Source of the DNA: Gaiellasilicea sp963811885 | GTDB lineage: Bacteria; Actinomycetota; Thermoleophilia; Gaiellales; Gaiellaceae | NCBI GenBank assembly: GCA_963811885.1 | Contig: CAWETB010000015.1 | Location: forward strand, 868,001 to 932,000 | Length of the DNA stretch: 64,000 bases | Direction of reading: 5' to 3' | Shown here: positions 38,501 to 49,000 of the stretch, in pieces | Position numbering within the stretch: position 1 is the first letter of the stretch | How the letters are laid out: every line of letters begins with the position of its first letter | Translations under genes and position numbers: made by a program | The notes under the pieces: model-generated | Databases searched by the model: none | Seen by the model: the letters and a program-made list of their open reading frames with translations, nothing else | Told to the model about the DNA's origin: nothing

Positions 38501-39240
38501 GGCAGCCGCGAGGCGTCGTACGCCTTCTGCGCGCGGTGCGAGCGCACGCGCTCGATCACGAACAGCGCGGCCGGCACGAGCAGCGCGAGCGCGACCAGCG
38601 CCGCGGGCACGAGCAGCCAGACGGCGCCGAGGCTGGTCGACGCGCTCGACCGCTGCGCGAGGTCGACGCGGAACGGTGAGCCGTCGGAGCGGCTCGGGCG
38701 CGCGCTGCCACCGCCTCCCCGCGGCGACCAGGAGTCCACGAGCCAGCGCCGCTTCGCACCCGCACCGACGGAGCGGAGCGACAGGTTGAAGACGGCCGGT
38801 CGCACCGCCGCGCCCGGCCGCGGGAAGACGGCGACCTGGAGCCCGATCTCGTTCGCGTACGAGTAGTCGAACTTCCAGCGCGCGTCGTCGACCGGGTACG
38901 GCACGACCGGGATGTCGCCGGTGCGCCACTCGTCGCGCGTCGTCGTCCCGCGTAGGTTCGGCCCGACGAGCTCGTAGGCGCGCTCGGCATGCTCGCGCCG
39001 CACCGCGGTCTCGACGAAGCGCGCGGCGGTGGCGATCACCGCGCGACGCTCGGCCGGCGCCATCTTGATCGGGATCGGCGGCACGTAGAGGTCGGCCTTC
39101 CCGTGCAGCGGCGTCTCGACGACCGTGGCCGTGTTCCAGAAGAAGATGCTCACGAGCGCGGCGGCGACACCGACGGCGAGCAGGAGACCGATCTTGAGCG
39201 CGCGCCGCCGGAAGCGCGGCGACGACAGCCGCCCAGCCAC
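38497..39240 (-). CDS. Conserved membrane-anchored protein, paralogue 2
   Basis: 247 residues: N-terminal membrane helix (GLLLAVGVAAALVSIFFW), an extracytoplasmic domain with ERAYELVGPNLRGTTTRDEW, DIPVVPYPVD, and a second membrane helix near the C-terminus (LLVPAALVALALLVPAALFV). The core matches the neighbouring gene at 39242. I do not recognise a named family; the AARF..TAV...AYELV layout suggests an NTF2-like extracellular fold. GTG start abuts the upstream stop. Confidence 0.7.
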   Translation of the reverse strand: MAGRLSSPRFRRRALKIGLLLAVGVAAALVSIFFWNTATVVETPLHGKADLYVPPIPIKMAPAERRAVIATAARFVETAVRREHAERAYELVGPNLRGTTTRDEWRTGDIPVVPYPVDDARWKFDYSYANEIGLQVAVFPRPGAAVRPAVFNLSLRSVGAGAKRRWLVDSWSPRGGGGSARPSRSDGSPFRVDLAQRSSASTSLGAVWLLVPAALVALALLVPAALFVIERVRSHRAQKAYDASRLP

Positions 39241-39241
39241 G

Positions 39242-39868
39242 CTACGGACTCGTCGCGACCGGGCCGCTGGAAGCGGCCCCTTCAGGGATCTTTGCGCGAT
39301 CGGCGTCCGCTACTGCGGATGCCGATCCTGCGCCGGCAAACATCAGTCGCGGCGTTGGGACCGCCGGCGCCGCGCGCGGAACCCAGTAGTTCACCCGCCA
39401 GTGGGTGCCCGTCTTCTTCAGCCCGATGAAGAAGATCTGCGGCTTCACCTTGGCGGACTCCTTCGGCAGCAGCGCCACCTCGAGGATCGCCTCGTCCGGG
39501 TAGGACTCGTCGACCTTGAAGGTCGCGGTCTCGATCGCCTTGGCCGGGTAGTAGACGACCGGGATGTTCCCCGTCAGCCACTCCCGTCTCGTCATCCCCT
39601 GCCGGAGCTCGGGGTGCACCAGGTCGTACGACTCGCCGAGGTTCTCCCGTGCGACCGCGGTGAGGATGAACCTGCCCGCGACACGGCGGGCCTCCGTGTC
39701 GAGCGGGACCTGCTTGCGCGGCGTGAAGACCTGCGCCGGCTTGTCCGACAGGGGCGTCTCCTGCGAGGTGCCGGTGTCGCCGAAGTAGGCGACCGTGAAG
39801 GCGACGACTCCCGCCGTGAGGACGAGGCCCGCCAGGAGCGAGACCTGTCGGTGCGTGCGCGCGCTCAC
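39242..39868 (-). CDS. Conserved membrane-anchored protein, paralogue 1
   Basis: 208 residues, one N-terminal membrane helix (LLAGLVLTAGVVAFTVAYFG), then VAGRFILTAVARENLGESYD, RQGMTRREWLTGNIPVVYYP and a beta-rich end. It shares the TR.EW.TG.IPVV.YP core with the downstream paralogue but lacks its second membrane segment. Unknown function. It lies between the two methylmalonyl-CoA mutase genes on the same strand. Confidence 0.7.
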   Translation of the reverse strand: MSARTHRQVSLLAGLVLTAGVVAFTVAYFGDTGTSQETPLSDKPAQVFTPRKQVPLDTEARRVAGRFILTAVARENLGESYDLVHPELRQGMTRREWLTGNIPVVYYPAKAIETATFKVDESYPDEAILEVALLPKESAKVKPQIFFIGLKKTGTHWRVNYWVPRAAPAVPTPRLMFAGAGSASAVADADRAKIPEGAASSGPVATSP

Positions 39869-39923
39869 GTCACCTACGACGGCCGCGACCCTGTTCAGTT
39901 AGATGAAGGCTAGGTTAAGCGCT

Positions 39924-41592
39924 TCAAAACACGGGCGTCTCGCGCCAGGTGCCCCAGACCTCGCGCCAGGCATCGCACATCTCGCCCATCGTGACGTAGT
40001 CACGGGCGGCGTCGAGGATCGTCGGCATCAGGTTGACGCCGTCGCGGGCCGAGGCCTGCTTCAAGGCCGCGAGCCGCTGCTCGACCTTGGCCGAGTCGCG
40101 CCGGCCCTTCAACGCCGTCACGCGTTCGATCTGCTGCGTCTCGAGCGCGGCGTCGATCTTGAGGATCTCCAGCGGCGCTTCGTCGGCGAGCTCGTAGCGG
40201 TTGACGCCGACGACGACGCGCTCACCCCGCTCGACCTCCTCCTGATAGCGAAACGCTGAATCTGCTATCTCTCTTTGCGGGAAGTTCTGTTTGATCGCCT
40301 CGACCATCCCACCCAGCTTCTCGATCCGGTCGAAGTACTCATACGCCTGCGCCTCGATCCTGTTCGTCAGCTCCTCGACGTAGTAGGAGCCGCCGAGCGG
40401 GTCGATCGTGTTCACGACCCCGGTCTCGTGCGCGATCACCTGCTGCGTCCGCAGCGCGATCCGGACCGCGTCCTCGGTCGGCAGCGCCAGCGCCTCGTCG
40501 AACGAGTTCGTGTGCAGGCTCTGCGTCCCCCCGAGCACCGCCGCCAGCGCCTCGATCGCGGTCCGGACGATGTTCACCTCCGGCTGCTGCGCCGTCAGCG
40601 AGACACCGGCCGTCTGCGTGTGGAAGCGCATCAGCCAGGAACGCGGATTGCGGGCGCCGAAGCGGTCGCGCAGCTCACGCGCCCAGATCCGGCGCGCCGC
40701 CCGGTACTTCGCGATCTCCTCGAAGAAGTCCAGATGCGCGTTGAAGAAGAACGAGAGCCGCGGCGCGAACTCGTCGACATCCAGCCCGCGCTCGACCGCC
40801 CACTCGACATAGGTGAAGCCGTCCTGAAGCGTGAACGCGAGCTCCTGCGCCGCCGTCGACCCGGCCTCGCGGATGTGGTACCCCGAGATCGAGATCGGAT
40901 GCCACTTCGGCAGCTCCCGCGAGCAGTACTCGACCATGTCGGTGACCAGCCGCATCGAGGGCTCGGGCGGGAAGATGTACTCCTTCTGCGCGATGTACTC
41001 CTTCAGGATGTCCGTCTGGATCGTCCCGCGCAGATGCTCCGCCGGCACACCCTGCTCCTCCCCCACCGCGATGTAGAACGCCAGCAGGATCGCCGCCGGC
41101 GAGTTGATCGTCATCGACGTCGAGACGTCGCCGAGCGGGATGCCGCGGAAGAGCGTCTCCATGTCCTCGAGCGAGTCGATCGCCACACCCTCGCGCCCGA
41201 CCTCGCCCTCCGACCGCGGGATGGTCGGAGTCGTAGCCCATCAACGTCGGCATGTCGAACGCCGTCGAGAGGCCGGTCTGGCCGTGATCGAGCAGGTAGC
41301 GGAAGCGCTCGTTCGTCTCCGCCGCCGTCCCGAAGCCGGCGAACTGCCGCATCGTCCAGAGCTTGCCGCGGTACATCGACGGATAGACGCCGCGCGTGAA
41401 CGGGAAGACGCCGGGATAGCCGAGGTCGCGGTCGTAGTCGACAGAGACCGTGTCGGGCGTCACCAGCGGATCGTTCTCCAACCCGGAGATCGTCGAGAAC
41501 AACTCCCCCTGGCGCTCCGGGGTCCGGTCGTACAGCTCCTCACGCCAGGCGCCGGTTGCGTCCAGCGAGCCGCGGTCCTCGGTGGTCGCCAT
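39924..41592 (-). CDS. Methylmalonyl-CoA mutase, catalytic (TIM-barrel) subunit
   Basis: About 556 residues, N-terminal catalytic domain only. YPGVFPFTRGVYPSMYRGKL, TMRQFAGFGTAAETNERFRY, SMTINSPAAILLAFYIAVGE, SISGYHIREAGSTAAQELAF and QSLHTNSFDEALALPTE are all mutase hallmarks. A single extra base near 41222 splits the frame between YDSDHP and RSEGEVGREGVAIDS. The B12 domain is a separate gene 2.2 kb downstream, the two-subunit arrangement known from archaea and some bacteria. ATG follows TAGAAT by 6 nt. Exact acyl specificity (methylmalonyl, ethylmalonyl, isobutyryl) was not determined. Confidence 0.9.
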
Positions 41593-41598
41593 CCCGGC

Positions 41599-41604
41599 AT
41601 TCTA
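41599..41604 (-). promoter_or_regulatory. -10 element (TAGAAT) of the mutase catalytic subunit gene
   Basis: TAGAAT ends 6 nt before ATG 41592 with no ribosome site in between, a leaderless pattern. Confidence 0.45.
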
Positions 41605-41652
41605 GGCGAGGCCGCCTCTTCAGTTCGGACGCGATCCCGCCGATGAACGAAC

Positions 41653-42808
41653 ATGCGGTCTCTCGTCGCCACGGTCCTGTGCGCAGTCACGCTCGTCTCC
41701 CTTGCCGGGACGGCTACAGCTGCGCGACCGACCGAGAGCGCAGCGCTCTTCCGAGTCGTCGCGACACTCGTCGGCTCGGAGCCCACGCCCGTCATTCCCG
41801 TCGTCGAGGAGAGCTCGGCCCGCTATGAAGCGCGGAGAGCCGCGCTGGCAGTCCGGGGTTATTCCGCCTCCGCCCGGGCACACGATGCCGCCGTCCTCGA
41901 CGCGCTCGGCATCGACGCGACGCCGAAGACGCTGGCGGCCGCTGTGGTCGCAACCCAGCGGCAGGTCGCGCTGTACGACGCGCGGACGCACCGCGTCCAC
42001 CTGCTTCGGGACGCGCCGGATCAGAAGGCGGCGATCGCACGAGCGTTCGTGAGTGGGCTCCAGAACCGGCAGTACGGGCTCGGACGTGCCGCCGTCACCG
42101 ACCGCGACGCTCGGCTGGCCGAGCTCGCGGCCGGACAGGGTCATGCGGCGCTCGTCGCCGCACGCATCGGCCGGGTCCCGGCGGTGCCGGCGCGCGGCAG
42201 CCGCCTCGAGCGGTTCGTCGCGCTCGAGAGCTCGTTCACCTCATCGGTCGGTCTTCGCTTCGCAGCGACGCTCCAGAATCTGGGCGGGCGCCGCGCAGTG
42301 GCGACCGCGCTTGCGCGCCGGCCCGAGTCGACCGAGCAGATCTTCCACATCGACAAGTTCCTCGAGCGCGAGCGGCCCGCGGCCGATGCCGCTCCCGTCC
42401 GAGGCCGCCGGCCTGACGGCGCGCAAGCGTCGGCAGCTTCGGCGAGCTCGACGTCCGCACCCTGCTCGCCGTCGTCGGCGCGCCCGCCGTCGACGCGACG
42501 GGATCGGGCTGGGCCGGCGGTCGGTCCGCGATCTACCGCGACGACGTCTCCGAGGCAGCGGTCGTCGCGCTCGCCTGGGACAGCTGCGCGCGACGCCGAC
42601 CAGTGGGCCGCAGTCGGTGCCCGTCTATCTGGCACGCGCGTTCGGCTCGTCGACCATCCTCGCTTCCCCGTGCGCAGCAACGTCGTGCTGGCAGGTCGGC
42701 GAGCGCAGCGTCGCCTTCCACCGGTCGGGCACGCGGACGTCGCTCGCGATCGCCGCGAGCGCGGACGAGGCGGCCTCGGTCGCCCGCGCGACCCTCGAGC
42801 AACCCTAA
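41653..42808 (+). CDS. Secreted, apparently inactive homologue of a HExxH putative metallopeptidase
   Basis: About 380 residues with a clear signal peptide (MRSLVATVLCAVTLVSLAG, cleavage near ATAA). The central QVALYDARTHRVHLL, then IARAFVSGLQNRQYGLGR, aligns by eye with actinobacterial putative metallopeptidases where that second stretch reads like AHELTHALQDQ.FDL; here the zinc His and Glu are replaced. Later RPESTEQIFHIDKFLERE and SGWAGGRSAIYRDD fit the same family. Indels near 42397, 42425, 42590 and 42615 split it. Family assignment is from memory of the pattern. It ends at TAA 42808, directly before the giant gene. Confidence 0.6.
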
Positions 42809-42810
42809 AG

Positions 42811-42833
42811 CTCGACTTCTACTTGAGGTCGAG
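42811..42833. promoter_or_regulatory. 23-bp imperfect palindrome, MerR-operator-like
   Basis: CTCGAC at 42811-42816 and GTCGAG at 42828-42833 are perfect inverted arms; most inner positions (ACTTGAGGT side) also match. The CTTGAGGTCGAG style resembles MerR-family operators. No MerR gene is present within this window next to it. Confidence 0.35.
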
Positions 42834-42948
42834 GTCGCCGATGCGTCCGCACCTCGCCGGAGTACCACCGCTCGCGCGTCCCCCGTGCCGGCCTCACCCT
42901 TCCGGGTGATCTTCGGGCGCTTTCGGACCCTGCAGTCCGGGTTTTGGC

Positions 42949-42976
42949 TCAAGTCCGCCGCGCCGCACGACGATGC
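42949..42976 (+). promoter_or_regulatory. Candidate sigma-28/WhiG-type promoter of the giant gene
   Basis: TCAA, 16 bp, then GACGATGC. The consensus for this sigma class is TAAA-N15/16-GCCGATAA; the match is partial (3/4 and 5/8). It lies about 64 bp before the GTG at 43040. The 231-bp gap 42809-43039 holds otherwise only the palindrome above. Confidence 0.3.
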
Positions 42977-43039
42977 AACACGCAGCGGCAAGCGGTTTCG
43001 GCCGCTCTTGACGGGTTCGACTGAAGGCGGAACATCGAC

Positions 43040-46000
43040 GTGGCGAAGAACCAACTACTGCGGCCTTGGGAGCACCCTGCCCTAGCGGGGCAGCTTCGCC
43101 TGCGCCTGGTTCTCGCGCTCGTCGTCGCCGCTGTCCGCCACGGCGACCCTCCTCGCAGGCGCCACGCTGCTCGGTCGCTCGGACGACCAGGCCGCCTTCC
43201 TCGCCGGATGCGCTCGGCGCACGCCGACGCCTCCGCCCCGCTCGTCCGCACGCCCGCCCCCGGTGTGCGCGTCCGCATCCAGCCCGGCGGCTACAGCGTC
43301 GCCGGCCCCGCCGGCTCCCTCGGCCTCCGCGCCGTCCAGCACGGCGGCGCGATCGTCCGCCACGCCAACGGCGTCTCGCAGACGACCGACTTCGGTAGCG
43401 CCGCCGTCGTCGTCGACGGCGAGCGGACGGAGCAGTTCCTCACCGTCAAGCGGCGGCAGGGCAAGCACACCTGGCGCTGGCAGCTCGACACCTCCCTGGT
43501 CCCGCGCGTCGGCGCGGACGGCGCCGTCGTCTTCCTGAGCGACTCGAGCCGCCGCGTCGCCGGCCCCGTCCTCGCACCCGTCCAGATCCTCGACGCGCGC
43601 GGGCGGGACGTCACACCCGAGGGTGCCCGCTGGTCGACCGGCCTCAACCGCAAGGGCTGGGAGCTGCGGCTCACGATCGACGACAGCGAGCTGCCGCTCC
43701 CGTACGTGATCGACCCGGCCGTCACCCATCGCGCCACCACCGTCTCGAACAACGGCGCCGCCGGCGCCGCCAACATCAGCCTCACGTATCCCGCAGGAGT
43801 GGCGGCCAACGACCTCCTGATCGCGACGATCGCCGTCCGCGGCGGGGTACGTCGTCGACCACGCCCGGCGGATGGGCCGCCGGTCGCTCGTCCCAGAACG
43901 GGGCGAACGTCCGGCTCGTCACCTTCTACAAGGTCGCCACCGCGAGCGAGCCCGCGTCACAGTCCGTTCGCCTTGGCGAGCACGCAACAGGCCGTCGGCG
44001 CGATCAGCGCCTACTACGGCATCAAGGCGAGCCTCGGCAACGCGAGCATCCTCGACGTCATGAGTACCGCGAATACCGGCAACTCGGCCACCGCGTCCGC
44101 GAACTCGATCACGACGACGACGGCGAACGCGCTCCTCGTCGCCTCGTTCGCGGTCGAACAACAACGCCACCTTCGGCGCCGTCACCGGGATGACCGAGCG
44201 CTGGGACGCCGCATCCGCGAGCGCCACGCCCGCCAACCGCGCCAGCGGCGCGCAGAGCGACTCGACCCAGGTCGCGGCCGGCGCCACCGGCGCGAAGACG
44301 TCCGCGCTCGGCGCGACCGGCCAGTGGGCCGCGCACCTGCACTCGTTCGAAGTCGACAACGTCAACCCCACCGTCACGCCCACGATTCCGTCCCTCATCC
44401 GCGGAACCTTCACCCTCACCTCGACGGTTTCGGACGCGGACTCGGGGGTCATGTCGGTGCTCTACGAGGGCTCGCCCGCGGGCGCCGGGACGTGGTCGAC
44501 GCTCGGCACGAGCTCGAGCTCACCATGGTCGTTGCCGTTCGACACGACCCTTGCCGGCGACGGTTTCTACGACGTGCGGGTCACGGTCACCGACTGGGCC
44601 GGAAACACCGCGACGGCAACGGTGTCGACGATCCGCGTCGACAACAGCTCCCCCGACGCGAACCCCTCACCCTGACCCCGCTGACCGGGACCGCCAACCA
44701 GTACTGGGACTCGGCGAACCGCAACCTCTACTACAACCCGACCGTCGCCGGCACGTTCTCGCTCTCGAGCGTGCCGCGCGACGTCTCGCCCCCGATCTCG
44801 TTCGTCGGCGCCAACGGCGGCGCCAACAACAACAGCCCGCTTGACGCTCAACGTTCCGGCAGGCGTCCAGCTCGGCGACCTCCTGATCGCGCAGGTCGGC
44901 TACGAGCGGACCATGGCGATCTCGGTCCCGACGCCGGCGGGGTGGACGCGCTACGTCGACCGCGACAACGGGACGATCTACGGGCAGGTGATCTTCTACC
45001 GGTGGGCGACCGCGTCCGAGCCTGCGTCGTACACGATCCCGCACGCGTCGGGAGCCGCGAGCATCTCCGGCACGCTGCTCGCCTACCGCGGCGTCGCGTC
45101 CGTGTCGCCGGTGCTGGTCAACAACGGCACCGTCGCGACCGGGACCACGCTGACAGCGCCGTCGGTCACCACCACCGCGGGCTGCGGCCGGCTGCTCGCG
45201 TTCTACGGGGTCTGGAACACCGCGACGCTGACGACGCCGACGGGAATGACGCAGCGCGCCACGGCGATCAACACCGAGGTCGACTGGAACTCGCGCGTGC
45301 TCGCCGCCGACGAGATCCTCGGCGCCGCCGGCGCCACCGGCACCCGGGTCTCGACCGCGACGGTCACCGACGCGAACAACACAGGCCCTGGCTCGAACGT
45401 CTCCGAGCTCGTCGCGCTGCGACCGCTCGCCTGCGTGTCGTCGGTGCAGTACCCCACGCCCGGCCAGACCGGCTTCACCGGCGGCGGCAACACCGACACG
45501 GTCGAGCCGTACGCGGCCTCGCCCGACTACTCCTTCGGCCCGACGAACACGGTCAGCCCCGGCGCGCAGACGATCATCATCTCCGACGAGGCCGGCAACA
45601 CCGCGCTGACGCAGTCGATCACGTTCACGCGCGACGTGGCTGCGCCGGTGACGACGGACGACACCGGCACGATCACGAACGCCTGGCGGAACGTCGACAC
45701 GACGGTGACGCTGAGCCCGAGCGACGGGACGGGCGCAGGTGTCGCGCAGACCTACTACACGACGAACGGCGTCAACCCGACCACCGGCTCGCCGACGGGG
45801 ACGTCGATCCTCCTCACCGCCGAGGGCACGTACACGATCAAGTACTTCTCGACGGACCGGGTCGCGAACACGGAGGCCGTCAAGACCGGCGCCGCGCAGA
45901 TTCGGATCGACAAGACGAACCCGACGAGCGCGACGCTCAACGCTCTGCCGGCGGCGATCCGGAACGGCCAGTCGCTGACGGGCGGCGGCGCCGACGCGCT

Positions 46001-49000
46001 CTCGGGTGTCGGCTCGATCACCTATCTCTACTGCGCGGGTGCCGCCTGCACGCCGAGCACGGTCGTCGGCTCGAGCTCCACCCCGGCCGGCGGCTACCCG
46101 GTGACGTGGAACAGCCAGCCCGCCGACGGCACCTACCGCGTTCTGGCTCGCGTCTTCGACGCGGCGGGGAACCAGCTCGACTCGGCGATCCAGACGGTCA
46201 CGATCGACAACACGAACCCGACCGGTGCGGTCACCGCCCCGGCGGCCGCCGCGAACGTCCGCGGCGCCTCCGTCTCGGTCACCTCCAACTCGGCCGACGG
46301 CGGCTCCGGCGTCGCCAACGCCCTCTTCCAGCGCTCCCCCGCCGGCGCCGGCACCTGGACGACGATCGGCGCCGCCGACACCAGCTCCCCCTACGGCGTC
46401 ACCTGGGACACCACCGCCGTCACCGACGGCCTCTACGACCTGCGCGTGATCACCACCGACAACGCCGGCAACACCTTCACCTCCACCACGATCACCAACG
46501 TCCGCGTCGACAACACGAACCCGACCGGTGCGGTCACCGCCCCGGCCGCCGCCGCGAACGTCCGCGGCGCCTCCGTCTCGGTCACCTCCAACTCGGCCGA
46601 CGGCGGCTCCGGCGTCGCCAACGCCCTCTTCCAGCGCTCCCCCGCCGGCGCCGGCACCTGGACGACGATCGGCGCCGCCGACACCAGCTCCCCCTACGGC
46701 GTCACCTGGGACACCACCGCCGTCACCGACGGCCTCTACGACCTGCGCGTGATCACCACCGACAACGCCGGCAACACCTTCACCTCCACCACGATCACCA
46801 ACGTCCGCGTCGACAACACCGTCCCGACCCAGACCCTCGCGCTCACGGGCGTCGCGCCCGCGGGCAGCGCGTACCTGAGCGGCACCAACCTCTTCTACCG
46901 CGGCGCGGCGGCCGGGCAGCTGCGGGTCCGGAACACGGTCGCCGACGGCGGCTCCGGGCCTGCTTCCTCGACGACGAGCGCGCTCGGCGGCACGTCGACC
47001 GGCTGGACGCACACGGCCGGGACGATCTCGACGCCGGCCGGCGGCCCGTACGACTCGAACCTCTTCTCCTGGAGCGCCGGCACGACGAGCTCCCCCACCG
47101 TCGACCTCAACGCCACCGACGCGGCCGGGAACAACTCGGCGACCGCGACGCTCACGCTGCGCAACGACACGACCGCGCCGACGGGCGGCGCGCTGACCGT
47201 GAACGGCGTCGCCGCGTCCGCGGGCGGGACGACGAGCAACTCGAACGGCAGCTTCACGATCGGCGTCCGCACCGACTGGACGGAGACGGCGACCCCGACC
47301 GCCTCCGGCCTCGCGTCGTCGACGCTGACGCGCGACTCGGCTTCGTACACCAACAATGCCTGCGGCCTGTATAGCGGCAGCCCGACGACGATCGTCGGCG
47401 CGCCCGCGCAGAACCTCACCGTCGGCTGCTACCGCTACGTCCTGACCGGCACGGACAACGTGGGCAACGTCGTCTCGATCCAGACCGACGTGCTCGTGCA
47501 CGGCGCCGCGACTCAGATCGCACTCACCGGCTCGACGGCGAACCTCACCTCGGGCGCGACGCGCGTGCTCACGGCGACGGTGCGCGACGCGAACGGGAAC
47601 ACCGTCGTCTCGGACAACACGACCGTGATCACCTTCGCGAAGCAGTCGGGCGCGGGCACGGTCACCGGGACGGGTACTGCAACGGCGGCGAGCGGTGTCG
47701 CGACGAAGACGATCACAGGTGCGCTCGTCGGCCCCGTCACGATGGAAGCCACCGCGGCCGGTCTCACCACCGGCACCCTCGGCGCCTTCACCGTCGTCCA
47801 CGGCGCCGCCGCCCAGATCGCGCTCAGCGGCGCCACCACGAATCTCACCTCCGGCGCAACACGGGTGCTGACGGCGACGCTCCAGGACGCCGCCGGCAAC
47901 ACCGTCACCGCCGACAGCTCCACCGTCGTCACGTTCGGCAAGCAGTCCGGCGCCGGCACTGTCACGGGCGCCGGAACCGCCACGGCGGCGAGCGGCGTCG
48001 CGACGAAGACGATCACGGGGCAGCTCGTCGGTCCGGTCGTCATGGAGGCCACGGCCGCCGGCCTGACCACCGGCACGCTCGGTTCCTTCACCGTCGTCCA
48101 CGGCGCAGCCGCCCAGATCGCCCTCACCGGCGCCACCACGAATCTCGTCTCCGGCGCCACCCGGGTGCTGACGGCGACGCTCCAGGACGCGGCCGGCAAC
48201 ACCGTCACCGCCGACAACACCACCGTCGTCACCTTCGCCAAGCAGTCCGGCGCCGGCACCGTCACCGGCACCGGCACCGCCACCGCCGCGAGCGGCGTCG
48301 CCACGAAGACGATCACCGGTGCGCTCGTCGGTCCGGTCGTCATGGAGGCCACGGCCGCCGGCCTGACCACCGGCACGCTCGGTTCCTTCACCGTCGTCCA
48401 CGGCGCCGCCGCAGACATCGCGCTGACGGGCTCGACCACGAACCTGACCTCGGGCACGACCCGCGTCCTCACCGCGACGCTGCGGGACGCCGCCGGCAAC
48501 ACCGTCACCTCCGACAACACCACCGTCATCACCTTCGCCAAGCAGTCCGGCGCCGGCACCGTCACCGGGACCGGCACCGCGACGGCGGCGAGCGGCGTCG
48601 CCACCAAGACGATCACCGGTGCCCTCGTCGGGCCCGTCGTCATGGAGGCCACGGCCCTGGGTCTCACCACCGGCACGCTCGGCTCGTTCACCGTCGTCCA
48701 CGGCGCGGCCGCGCAGATCGCGCTCACCGGCTCGACGACGAACCTGACCTCCGGCGCCACGCGGGTCTTGACCGCGACGATCCAGGACGCCGCCGGCAAC
48801 ACCGTCACCGCCGACAACACCACCGTCGTCACCTTCGGCAAGCAGTCCGGCGCCGGCACCGTCACCGGCACCGGCACCGCCACCGCCACCAGCGGCGTCG
48901 CCACGAAGACCATCACCGGCGCCCTCGTCGGCCCCGTCGTCATGGAAGCCACGGCCGCCGGCCTGACCACTGGCACGCTCGGCTCCTTCACCGTCGTCCA

